Part shown: positions 8,132-15,534 of the stretch, piece after piece
Position numbering within the stretch: the stretch's first letter is position 1
Layout of the letters: every line of letters starts with the position of its first letter
Assembly (NCBI GenBank): GCA_965277355.1
Contig: CBDICN010000002.1
Span: 1,612,001 to 1,676,000, forward strand
Source: RH-AL1 sp965277355
GTDB taxonomy: Bacteria > Pseudomonadota > Alphaproteobacteria > Rhizobiales > Beijerinckiaceae
Length of the DNA: 64,000 bases
Reading direction: 5' to 3'
Notes under the pieces: generated by a model
Databases searched by the model: none
Told to the model about the DNA's origin: nothing
Seen by the model: only the letters and a program-made list of their open reading frames with translations
Position numbers and translations under genes: made by a program

Positions 8132-8190
8132 GCCCTCATCCGACCCGACTGCGTCGGGCCACCTTCTCCCGCGAGCGGGAGAAGGGCGAG
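8132..8190. repeat. Palindromic intergenic repeat of rhizobial type
   Basis: Two adjacent hairpins: CCCGAC-TGC-GTCGGG (around 8143-8158) and CTTCTCCCGC-GA-GCGGGAGAAG (8164-8185), joined by CCACC. I recognise this CTCATCCGACCC...CTTCTCCCGC arrangement as a frequent intergenic repeat of Hyphomicrobiales genomes. It lies between the brnTA pair and the symporter gene. Only one full copy is seen in this window. Confidence 0.6.
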
Positions 8191-8238
8191 CCGCGCGATT
8201 TCACCGCGCGCGCTCGTTCTTGCTAAGAGCGTCGCCGG

Positions 8239-9597
8239 ATGAAGCCGCTGATGAGGATGGCGATGGCCTCGCGAGACACGACGACCACCACCGCCGATCA
8301 CGCCACCCCCGACCATCCGCCGCTGGAGCGCCGGGCGGTCGCCGCCGTCATCCTCGGCAACGCGCTCGAATTCTACGACTTCACCACCTTCGTCTTCTTC
8401 GCCGGGCCGATCGGCGAGGCGTTCTTCCCGTCCAAGAACCCGCTCGACAGCCTGCTCGCCTCGCTGGCCTTGTTCGGCATCGGCTACGTGATGCGTCCGA
8501 TCGGCGGCATCGTCATCGGCGCCTTCGCCGATCGCGCCGGCCGCAAGCCGGCGATGCTGATCACCATCGCGCTGATGGCGGTCGGCATGCTGATGCTGGC
8601 GCTGGCGCCCGGCTACGACGCCTCGTCGTACGCGCGCGGCATCGGGATCTGGGCGCAGGCGATCGTCATCGCCGGGCGCCTCATCCAGGGGCTCGCGCTC
8701 GGCGGCGAGGTCGGACCCTCGACCGCCTACCTGCTCGAGGCGGCGCCGCCGCGGCACCGCGGCTTCATCGCCAGCTGGCAGATCGCCAGCCAGGGCTGCG
8801 CGGCGCTCTTCGCCGGCGTCGTCGCCTCGCTGCTGACGCTCGCCATCGGCGGCGCGGCGATGGGAGCCTGGGGCTGGCGCATCATGTTCCTACTCGGCAT
8901 CGCCGTCGTGCCGGTCGGTCTCGTCATCCGCAGCCACCTGCCGGAGACCGCCGGAGCGGACAAGGACGACGCGGCCTCGCCCTCGACGCTGGGCGTGCTG
9001 CGCCGCCTCCTCGACGAGCACGGCCGGCTGCTCGGGCTCACCTTCCTCGTCATCGCCGCCTCGACGGTGTCGAACTCGATCGGCACCAACATGCCGGTCT
9101 ACGCCAGGTCGACGCTCGGGCTCGCGATGGCGGTGTCCACTGCGGTGCCGATCGCCCTCGGCCTCGCCTCGATCGCCTTTCCGCTGCTCGGCGGCTGGCT
9201 CGCCGACCGCGCCGGGCGCCGTCCGGTGATGATCCTTCCGCGCGCGCTCATCGCCATCGTCGCGGTGCCGGCCTTCCTGTGGCTGATCCAGTCGCGGTCG
9301 GCGGTGGCCGTCTACGCCGTCACCTTCCTGATGTCGGCGCTGTCGTCGATCAACGCCGCCGCGATCATCGTCGCCATCCCCGAGGCGCTGCCGCGCGCGG
9401 TGCGCTCGGCCGGGCTCTCCATAGTCTACGCCTTCTCGGTCTCGATCTTCGGCGGCAGCACCAACTACGTCGTCAACAAGCTGATCGCGGTGACCAACGA
9501 CAAGCTCGCGCCGGCCTACTATCTCGTCGCCTTCAGCATCGTCGGCACCGTCGCCGCGATGCTGCTGCCCGAGACCCGCGGCAAGAGCCTCGACTGA
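8239..9597 (+). CDS. MFS metabolite:proton symporter (MHS family)
   Basis: 452 residues with about 12 hydrophobic segments. The MHS signature is clear: GNALEFYDFTTFVFFAGPIG in helix 1, then GAFADRAGRKPAM (MFS loop 2-3 motif, near residue 95) and GWLADRAGRRPVM in the second half. Relatives carry citrate, alpha-ketoglutarate, shikimate, proline or other organic acids with protons. The substrate cannot be inferred here. In-frame ATGs exist at 8239, 8251, 8257 and 8263; a GAGG stands a few bases before 8263, so the protein may begin at MASRDTT. Isolated gene, preceded by a palindromic repeat. Confidence 0.88.
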   Translation: MKPLMRMAMASRDTTTTTADHATPDHPPLERRAVAAVILGNALEFYDFTTFVFFAGPIGEAFFPSKNPLDSLLASLALFGIGYVMRPIGGIVIGAFADRAGRKPAMLITIALMAVGMLMLALAPGYDASSYARGIGIWAQAIVIAGRLIQGLALGGEVGPSTAYLLEAAPPRHRGFIASWQIASQGCAALFAGVVASLLTLAIGGAAMGAWGWRIMFLLGIAVVPVGLVIRSHLPETAGADKDDAASPSTLGVLRRLLDEHGRLLGLTFLVIAASTVSNSIGTNMPVYARSTLGLAMAVSTAVPIALGLASIAFPLLGGWLADRAGRRPVMILPRALIAIVAVPAFLWLIQSRSAVAVYAVTFLMSALSSINAAAIIVAIPEALPRAVRSAGLSIVYAFSVSIFGGSTNYVVNKLIAVTNDKLAPAYYLVAFSIVGTVAAMLLPETRGKSLD

Positions 9598-9736
9598 AGG
9601 AGGGCGTCAGATCCCCGGCTGCCCGGCCAGCGGCAGCGTCACGACGACCCGGCCAGCGGATGCTGGCGCACAAGCGGCCTGCTCGTTGGCCAGGGCGGCC
9701 CCATATGGAGGGAGTCGAACCTTCGAGGATAAGCCC

Positions 9737-10138
9737 ATGCGCGTCGTTCTCACATCGAGCTTCATCGCCGCCGGCCTCATCGCCGCCGTGTCCGCCCACG
9801 CCCAGACCAGCCCGGGCGATCTCGCCAGGCTGCGTGACACGTCGCGGCCGGTGATCGTGCTGTCGGACTCGCGCGACGATCCGCGCGTCGCCAGGCAGAT
9901 CGCGGCGCTCGACCACACCAGGGCGGCGCTCGACGAGCGCAACATCAAGGTGCTGCGCGAGGCCAAGCCCGGCAGCGCCCTGCGCCGGAGCCTCGGGGTC
10001 CAGGAAAGAGGGTTCGCCGTGGTCCTCGTCGGCAAGGACGGCGGCGTCAAGAAGGTCTGGAAGGAGCCGGTCGACCCCAGGACGATCTTCACCCTGATCG
10101 ATGCGATGCCGATGCGGCGCGAGGAGATGAAAGGCTGA
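9737..10138 (+). CDS. Exported DUF4174 domain protein
   Basis: 133 residues with a signal peptide (hydrophobic residues 5-20, cleavage after AHA at about 22). The mature part matches the DUF4174 pattern: RPVIVLSDSRDDPRVARQI, a segment around DERNIKVLRE, and GFAVVLVGKDGGVKKVW followed by the terminal helix. The fold looks thioredoxin-like (beta-alpha-beta with a peroxiredoxin-like C-terminus) but no CXXC is present. Function is unknown. It precedes modA by 64 bp on the same strand and could be cotranscribed, though nothing links it to molybdate. Confidence 0.82.
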   Translation: MRVVLTSSFIAAGLIAAVSAHAQTSPGDLARLRDTSRPVIVLSDSRDDPRVARQIAALDHTRAALDERNIKVLREAKPGSALRRSLGVQERGFAVVLVGKDGGVKKVWKEPVDPRTIFTLIDAMPMRREEMKG

Positions 10139-10202
10139 ACACCGTTTGCCTCGCGTCGCCGGCGGTGTATGCGAAAGAGCATAGCCACTGGTGGGACGCG
10201 TG

Positions 10203-11033
10203 ATGAGACGGAAACGGGTCGGCGCGGCGGTGATCGCGATGACGTGGGCGCTGGCGCTATGCGGCGCCTCCGCGCTCGACGCCAATCAGCCTCGCAAGGG
10301 GCCGGTCGTGTTCGCGGCGGCCAGCATGAAGACCGCGCTCGACGCGATCGCGTCGGCCTACGAGCGAAAAACCGGCACGATGCCGGTGATCTCCTACGCC
10401 TCCTCCGGCGTGCTGGCGAAGCAGATCGCGGCCGGCGCCCCGGCTGACATCTTCATCTCGGCCGACCAGAAGTGGATGGACGTGCTGGCGAAGGACGGCG
10501 CGATCAAGCCGGAGACGCGCGAGGCGCTGCTCGGCAACGCGCTCGTGCTGGTCGAGCCCAACAGCGCACCCGAGAGCGCACCCAAGAGCGCCGATGCCAA
10601 GCTGAAGATCGCCAACCTGAAGATCGCCAAGGGCTTCGATCTCGCCGGCGCGCTCGGCGACGGCAAGCTCGCGGTGTGCACGGTCACCTCCTGCCCGGCG
10701 GGCATCTACGGCAAGGAGGCGCTGCAAAAGCTCGGCGTGTGGCCGGCGGTCGAGCCGAAGCTGGCGCAGGCGGAGAACGTTCGCGCGGCGCTGCTGCTGG
10801 TTGCCCGCGGCGAGGCGAGGTTCGGCATCGTCTATGCGACCGACGCCAAGGCGGAGCCGGGCGTCAAGGTGGTCGACACCTTCCCCGAGGACACCCACGC
10901 GCCGATCGTCTACCCGATCGCGGTGACGAAGAGCTCGACCAACCCGGACGCCGCCGGGCTCGAAGCCTTCATGCGCTCGCCCGAGGCGACGAGGATTTTG
11001 CGCGACCAGGGGTTTACGGTGCTGGCGAGGTAG
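10203..11033 (+). CDS. modA: Molybdate ABC transporter periplasmic binding protein
   Basis: 276 residues. ModA captures molybdate (and tungstate) in the periplasm and delivers it to ModB. A signal peptide ends near ASALDA about residue 24. Family motifs: VVFAAASMKTALDAI with the oxyanion-binding serine, SYASSGVLAKQI with the second serine, GAPADIFISADQKWMD, and a C-terminal GIVYATDAKAEPGV with the conserved Tyr/Ala-Asp. A modest low-complexity insert (SAPESAPKSADAKLKIANLKIAKG) lies mid-protein. The ATG at 10203 follows an in-frame GTG at 10191. First gene of modABC. No obvious ModE box (ATCGNTATATA type) is visible upstream. Confidence 0.93.
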   Translation: MRRKRVGAAVIAMTWALALCGASALDANQPRKGPVVFAAASMKTALDAIASAYERKTGTMPVISYASSGVLAKQIAAGAPADIFISADQKWMDVLAKDGAIKPETREALLGNALVLVEPNSAPESAPKSADAKLKIANLKIAKGFDLAGALGDGKLAVCTVTSCPAGIYGKEALQKLGVWPAVEPKLAQAENVRAALLLVARGEARFGIVYATDAKAEPGVKVVDTFPEDTHAPIVYPIAVTKSSTNPDAAGLEAFMRSPEATRILRDQGFTVLAR

Positions 11034-11127
11034 CGGAAGGCAGCCAGCTAGCCTGAGTCGGCCCGCATCCGTGGTGGTCTCCCTCGCCCTTCTACGGGTA
11101 AGGATGGGCCATCGACGCGGAGCGCAC

Positions 11128-11832
11128 ATGCTGGGCCTCTCACCCGACGACTGGACGGCGATCGAGCTATCCCTGCGGATCGCCACCGTCGCGACGCTGG
11201 CCAGCCTGCCGTTCGGCATCGCCACGGCCTACGCGCTGGCGCGGTGGCGCTTCCCGGGCAAGACGCTGCTCAACGGCCTCGTGCATCTGCCCCTCGTGCT
11301 GCCGCCGGTAGTCACCGGCTTTGTGCTGCTGCTCGCCTTCGGGCGACGCGGATTGTTCGGCGCGGCGCTCGCCTCGGTGGGCGTCGTGCTGTCGTTCCGC
11401 TGGACCGGCGCCGCGCTCGCCTGCGCGGTGATGGGCTTTCCCTTGATGGTGCGGGCGATGCGGCTCTCCTTCGAGGCGATCGACACGCGGCTCGAGGCGG
11501 CGGCCGGCACGCTCGGCGCCAGCGCGCCGTGGCGCTTCGTGCTGGTGACGCTCCCGCTGGCGCTGCCGGGGCTGATCGTTGGCGCGATCCTCGCCTTCGC
11601 CCGCGCCCTCGGCGAGTTCGGCGCGACGATCACCTTCGTCTCGAACATTCCCGGCGAGACCCAGACCATCGCCGCCGCGATCTACACCGACGTGCAGGAC
11701 CCCAACGGCGATGCCGGCGCGTTGCGTCTCACGCTGGTGTCGGTCGTTATCTCGCTCGCCGCCGTGATGGCCTCCGATCTGCTTCAGAGCGGTGTCGAGC
11801 GCCGCCTCGCCGCCGCGACCTTCAAGGCATGA
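11128..11832 (+). CDS. modB: Molybdate ABC transporter permease
   Basis: 234 residues with five to six transmembrane segments, the normal size. The EAA loop that docks the ATPase reads EAAAGTLGASAPWRFVLVTL near residue 130. GEFGATITFVSNIPGETQT near 165 is the ModB/CysT signature. The ATG at 11128 begins the conserved MLGLSPDDWTAIELSL helix; an upstream GTG at 11071 would add unconserved residues. It ends in a 4-bp overlap (ATGA) with modC, so the two are translationally coupled. The 95 bp between modA and modB are GC-rich without a clear terminator. Confidence 0.93.
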   Translation: MLGLSPDDWTAIELSLRIATVATLASLPFGIATAYALARWRFPGKTLLNGLVHLPLVLPPVVTGFVLLLAFGRRGLFGAALASVGVVLSFRWTGAALACAVMGFPLMVRAMRLSFEAIDTRLEAAAGTLGASAPWRFVLVTLPLALPGLIVGAILAFARALGEFGATITFVSNIPGETQTIAAAIYTDVQDPNGDAGALRLTLVSVVISLAAVMASDLLQSGVERRLAAATFKA

Positions 11833-12965
11833 CCCGCGCCGCCGAAGCGCTCGCGAGGGCGCAGGGCGGGCGACGGGTCGACGTGGCCCTGACGAAGAAC
11901 CTGCCCGGCTTCGCGCTCGACGTCGCTTTCGCCAACGAGGCCGGCGTCACCGCGCTGTTCGGGCGCTCCGGCTCCGGCAAATCGCTGACGCTCGCGATGA
12001 TCGCCGGCCTGACGCGGCCCGGCGGCGGCCACGTGAGAGTGGGCGCGACAACGCTCGTCGACACGGCGGCGCGGGCCGATGTGCCGATGCACCGCCGCCG
12101 CGTCGGCCTCGTCTTCCAGGACTCGCACCTCTTCCCTCATCTCACGGTGCGCCAGAACTTGATGTTCGGCCGCTGGTTCGCGCCCAAAGGCGATACGCCC
12201 GGCGAGCGCGCGATCGGGTTCGATCCGGTCGTCGAGACGCTCGGCATCGCAGCCCTGGTGGGGCGCCGGCCGGGCGGCCTGTCGGGCGGCGAGCGTCAGC
12301 GCGTCGCGATCGGCCGGGCGCTGCTCGCGTGCCCGCGCCTGCTCCTGTTCGACGAGCCGCTCGCCTCGCTCGACCGCCAGCGCAAGCGCGAGATCCTGCC
12401 GCTGATCGAGCGGCTGGGCGACGAGTTCGCGATCCCGATCGTCTACGTCACCCACGCGCTGGAGGAGGTGGTCCGTCTCGCGTCCACCGTCGTCGTGCTG
12501 GAGCACGGCAGGGTGACGGGGATGGGCGATCCGGCCTCCGTGTTCGGGCCGGACCGCGTGGCCGAGGACCGTCGCTTCGGGCGGGCCTCGGTGCTGACCG
12601 CCGTCGTGGGCGCCGAGGACGACGGCTACGGCCTCACCGCCCTGCATCATCCCGCGGGCACGCTCTGGCTCGCCGGCGGGGCAGGGGCGGCCGGCCGCCC
12701 GGTGCGCGCGCTGGTCCACGCCACCGACGTCACCCTGGCGCCGGGCGAGACCGGGCCGATCAGCACCCGCAGCACGCTGCGAGGCTCGATCGTCGCGATC
12801 GAGCACGACGGTCCGCTCGCCGCCGTGGAGCTTGCGCTGGAGGGCGGCGGCGCGCTCGTTGCGCTGGTCACCCGCCGGGCGATGGACGATCTCGCGCTCG
12901 GCGTCGGCTCGAAGGTGAATGCGCTGATCAAGACGGTCGCGCTCGACGAGGGCGCCGTCGCCTAG
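11829..12965 (+). CDS. modC: Molybdate ABC transporter ATP-binding protein
   Basis: 378 residues, typical for ModC. Walker A FGRSGSGKS near residue 46, Q-loop LVFQDSHLFPHL, ABC signature LSGGERQRVAIGRALL near 158, Walker B LLLFDEPLASLD, and the switch histidine in VTHALEE. The C-terminal 110 residues form the TOBE/molbindin domain (RALVHATDVTLA, then GSKVNALIKTVAL) that senses oxyanion. With ModA and ModB it forms the high-affinity molybdate importer that supplies molybdenum cofactor enzymes; the formate dehydrogenase at the left edge is one such consumer. Confidence 0.95.
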   Translation: MTRAAEALARAQGGRRVDVALTKNLPGFALDVAFANEAGVTALFGRSGSGKSLTLAMIAGLTRPGGGHVRVGATTLVDTAARADVPMHRRRVGLVFQDSHLFPHLTVRQNLMFGRWFAPKGDTPGERAIGFDPVVETLGIAALVGRRPGGLSGGERQRVAIGRALLACPRLLLFDEPLASLDRQRKREILPLIERLGDEFAIPIVYVTHALEEVVRLASTVVVLEHGRVTGMGDPASVFGPDRVAEDRRFGRASVLTAVVGAEDDGYGLTALHHPAGTLWLAGGAGAAGRPVRALVHATDVTLAPGETGPISTRSTLRGSIVAIEHDGPLAAVELALEGGGALVALVTRRAMDDLALGVGSKVNALIKTVALDEGAVA

Positions 12966-13106
12966 GCATAGGCGGCGGCGGGAAGACGCGCTATCGGTCT
13001 TCCATTCGTCGTCTTGCCGTGATGGAGGTTGGCGATATGTGCGTGTGGGAACAGCGAAACCGCAGCGCCCCGCCGTCGGCCTCTTGCGAACCATAGGATT
13101 ATGCAC

Positions 13107-13706
13107 ATGAGCCTCCCCAAAACCCTCCGCGACGTCTCCGGCCTCGGCACCGATGCGCCCAGCCTCAAGGGCTCCGCCCTCGTCATGATCGACTTGCAGA
13201 ACACCTACCGTGAGGGCGTCATGAAGCTCGAAGGGGTCGAGCCGGCGATCAAGCAGGCGCAAAAGCTCCTCGCCCGGGCGCGCGAGGCCGGCATCCCGGT
13301 CATTCACATCCGGCACGATGCCGGCGCCGGCTCGCCCTACGATCTAAACGCGCATGTCGGCGCCATTGCCGACGAGGTCGCGCCGAAGGCCGGCGAAGCG
13401 GTCATCGTGAAGAACTATCCCAGCGCCTTCGTCGGCACCGACCTGCAGGAGAAGCTGGAGGCGGCCGGCATCAAGGATCTCATCCTCGCCGGCTTCATGA
13501 CCCACATGTGCGTGAACTCGACGGCGCGCAGTGCCTTCAACCTCGGCTTCCGCCCGACGATCATCGCCTCGACGACCGCGACCCGCGACCTGCCCGGCAG
13601 CGACGGCTCCGTGGTGCCGGCCTCCGCGGTGCAGAGCGCGAGCCTCGCGGGCGTCGCCGACCTGTTCGCCGTGGTCAAGCCCGGCGTGGACGACGTCCAC
13701 GCTTGA
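13107..13706 (+). CDS. Isochorismatase-like cysteine hydrolase
   Basis: 199 residues. The isochorismatase-family catalytic triad is in place: Asp in ALVMIDLQN (near residue 27), Lys in AVIVKNYPSAF (near 105), and the nucleophilic Cys in GFMTHMCVNSTARSA (near 135). Relatives hydrolyse small amides (nicotinamide, N-carbamoyl compounds, isochorismate); the substrate is not predictable here. The ATG at 13107 has AGGA 8 nt upstream; another ATG at 13101 is too close to that RBS. Its stop overlaps the TTG start of the following gene. Confidence 0.88.
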   Translation: MSLPKTLRDVSGLGTDAPSLKGSALVMIDLQNTYREGVMKLEGVEPAIKQAQKLLARAREAGIPVIHIRHDAGAGSPYDLNAHVGAIADEVAPKAGEAVIVKNYPSAFVGTDLQEKLEAAGIKDLILAGFMTHMCVNSTARSAFNLGFRPTIIASTTATRDLPGSDGSVVPASAVQSASLAGVADLFAVVKPGVDDVHA

Positions 13707-14362
13707 GGCGGCGGCTGACACAAGGGCTCGGCGCGGCTGCCTTGGCGGCCGCGCTTGTCGTTGCGGTGATCCGCCTGCTTCGGGCCGAGCCGGGGGCGGC
13801 CGCCGACCTCCAGATATTTACCAGCGCGCCGCTCGGCCTCACGCTCCGTTATCCGGCCGATCTCGCGCCGCGCGACACGTTCACACCGAACTCTTTCGAC
13901 CGCGGCGCCTGGCGCGTCAGCTATGCCGCGGATGTCGGACCCGGCATGCGTATCGTCGCCTTCGCCTTGCCGAGCCTGCACGCGTCCGATGCCGGCGGCG
14001 ACAGCGAGGCCAGCGCCGAACTGCGAATCGGCGTGAGCCGCGACCCCGACGTGGTGGCCTCCTGCCTCACCTATGGCATGAACAGCGGCGACAACATCGC
14101 GAGCGACACCCGCACGCTCGGCGGCGTCGTCTTCATCGAAGTGCCGGACAATGGCGACGGCGGGCTGCAGCAGCGCATCTCAAGCGACGACCTGCGCGCG
14201 GTGCACGACGGCGCATGCTACGCGATCGATCTCGTGCAGTTCGTCGGCGGCACCAGCAACAAGCGGCCGGCCCATACGGCGGCTCAACTCGCCGAACTTC
14301 GTGGCATTCTCGCCACGATTCGTTTGCATCCGGCCGAGCCAACCCCTTCGAGCCACAATTGA
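13703..14362 (+). CDS. Signal-anchored or exported protein, unknown function
   Basis: 219 residues if initiated at the TTG at 13703, which overlaps the preceding stop (TTGA). No ATG is available near the start of the coding pattern. The N-terminus is RRR followed by a hydrophobic helix (about residues 9-27), a signal peptide or anchor. The rest is a globular domain with SAPLGLTLRYPADLAPRDTF (a beta-rich motif reminiscent of PsbP-like lipoprotein domains), two cysteines near VASCLTYGMN and HDGACYAIDLV, and a proline/serine tail. I do not recognise a named family with confidence. Probably coexpressed with the cysteine hydrolase by coupling. Confidence 0.65.
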   Translation: MRRRLTQGLGAAALAAALVVAVIRLLRAEPGAAADLQIFTSAPLGLTLRYPADLAPRDTFTPNSFDRGAWRVSYAADVGPGMRIVAFALPSLHASDAGGDSEASAELRIGVSRDPDVVASCLTYGMNSGDNIASDTRTLGGVVFIEVPDNGDGGLQQRISSDDLRAVHDGACYAIDLVQFVGGTSNKRPAHTAAQLAELRGILATIRLHPAEPTPSSHN

Positions 14363-14447
14363 TTGTTCTAGACATCGCAGGGGCCGTGTTACCTGCCTGA
14401 TCGTCATCCGCTTCCGAAGACGAACGATTTCGCAGGAGTCGCCGCCG

Positions 14448-15335
14448 ATGAACCGCCGCTCTTTCGTCGCGTCGCTGAGCGCATCGGCCGCCGGTATCTC
14501 TGCCGCCGCTCTGGGCCTCCCGGGTCCGGCGTCCGCCGATGTTCCGGTGCCCTACACCGTCGACGATATGCCGCCGATGGAGTCCGCGCAGACATTCGTC
14601 GCCTGGGGTGTCAAAGCCCGCGGCGAGGACCCCAAGTTCCTCGCCGAGCGGTTCGCCCGCTTCCGCCACCTCGTCGGCAACCGCGACGTCACCGACGACA
14701 AGGACAAGCGCGCCTTCCTGATGACGCCGCGCGAGGATTTCTGCCTGAAGCAGAACCTCGGCCGCTGCTATGACAACGCCTTTCTCGACATCGGCTACGG
14801 CGTGACCATCTCCGGCCCGCACATCGTCGGACGCATGACGCAGGTCATCGACGTGCATCGCGGCGACAAGGTGCTCGAGATCGGCACCGGCTCGGGCTAC
14901 CAGTCGGCCTATCTCGCCAACCTCACCGACAAGGTCTGGACGATCGAGATCATCAAGCCGCTGGAGGAGCGGACCTCCGGCGTGCGCGACGACCTCATCA
15001 AGAAGGGCTACAGCGAGTACAAGACGATCCAGGCCAAGAACGCCGACGGCTATTACGGCTGGGAGGACGCCGGACCGTTCGACAAGATCATCGTCACCTG
15101 CGGCATCGACCACGTCCCGCCGCCGCTGCTGCAGCAACTCAAGGTCGGCGGCGTCATGGTCATTCCGGTCGGACCGCCCGGCGCCCAGCGCGTCCTGAAG
15201 ATCGTCAAGAGCCAGGACAAGGACGGCCAGATCTCGGTCGCGCGCTCCGACATCTACAACGGCCGCATCGTGCCGTTCGTGCCGTTCACCAAGCTCGCCG
15301 ACGACGGCAAGATCCAAGGCACCCACAACAAGTGA
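14448..15335 (+). CDS. Exported protein-L-isoaspartate O-methyltransferase-like protein
   Basis: 295 residues. The N-terminus MNRRSFVASLSASAAG followed by a hydrophobic, Ala-rich stretch and PASA-D is a Tat-like signal peptide. The body is a PCMT/PIMT-type methyltransferase: VLEIGTGSGYQSAYLA (SAM motif I, near residue 142), GPFDKIIVTCGIDHVPPPLL (motif post-II), and KVGGVMVIPVG (motif III). Cytoplasmic PIMT repairs isoaspartyl residues; export would require a SAM source outside the cytoplasm, so the true localisation or function is uncertain. The RBS GCAGGAG lies upstream of the ATG. A long G-rich inverted repeat follows and may end transcription. Confidence 0.8.
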   Translation: MNRRSFVASLSASAAGISAAALGLPGPASADVPVPYTVDDMPPMESAQTFVAWGVKARGEDPKFLAERFARFRHLVGNRDVTDDKDKRAFLMTPREDFCLKQNLGRCYDNAFLDIGYGVTISGPHIVGRMTQVIDVHRGDKVLEIGTGSGYQSAYLANLTDKVWTIEIIKPLEERTSGVRDDLIKKGYSEYKTIQAKNADGYYGWEDAGPFDKIIVTCGIDHVPPPLLQQLKVGGVMVIPVGPPGAQRVLKIVKSQDKDGQISVARSDIYNGRIVPFVPFTKLADDGKIQGTHNK

Positions 15336-15352
15336 CACGCCGCCGCGCAAAT

Positions 15353-15526
15353 CCTCCCCTGCGCGGAGCGCGGGGGAGGGGGACCGCCGAAGGCGGTGGA
15401 GGGGGCGGTCCCCGCTCGCGTGCCGGGTCGACGATTACCGCCGTCCCCATGGCGATCTGGGCGGCGGCGGCGGCCCCCTCCACCATGCTTCGCATAGTCC
15501 CCCTCCCCCGCTCTGCGGGGGAGGAC
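15353..15526. repeat. Long imperfect inverted repeat, G-rich intergenic element
   Basis: Left arm about 15353-15406 (with GGGGGAGGGGGACCGCC and GGTGGAGGGGGC) pairs with a right arm about 15472-15524 (GCCCCCTCCACCATGC and GTCCCCCTCCCCCGC). About 65 bp of unrelated GC-rich sequence forms the loop. The arms are about 50 bp long and imperfect. A single arm of the same module occurs at 7071-7200. It fills almost the whole gap between two genes on the + strand and could form a large cruciform or RNA hairpin acting as attenuator or terminator. Confidence 0.75.
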
Positions 15527-15534
15527 ATGCGTCC

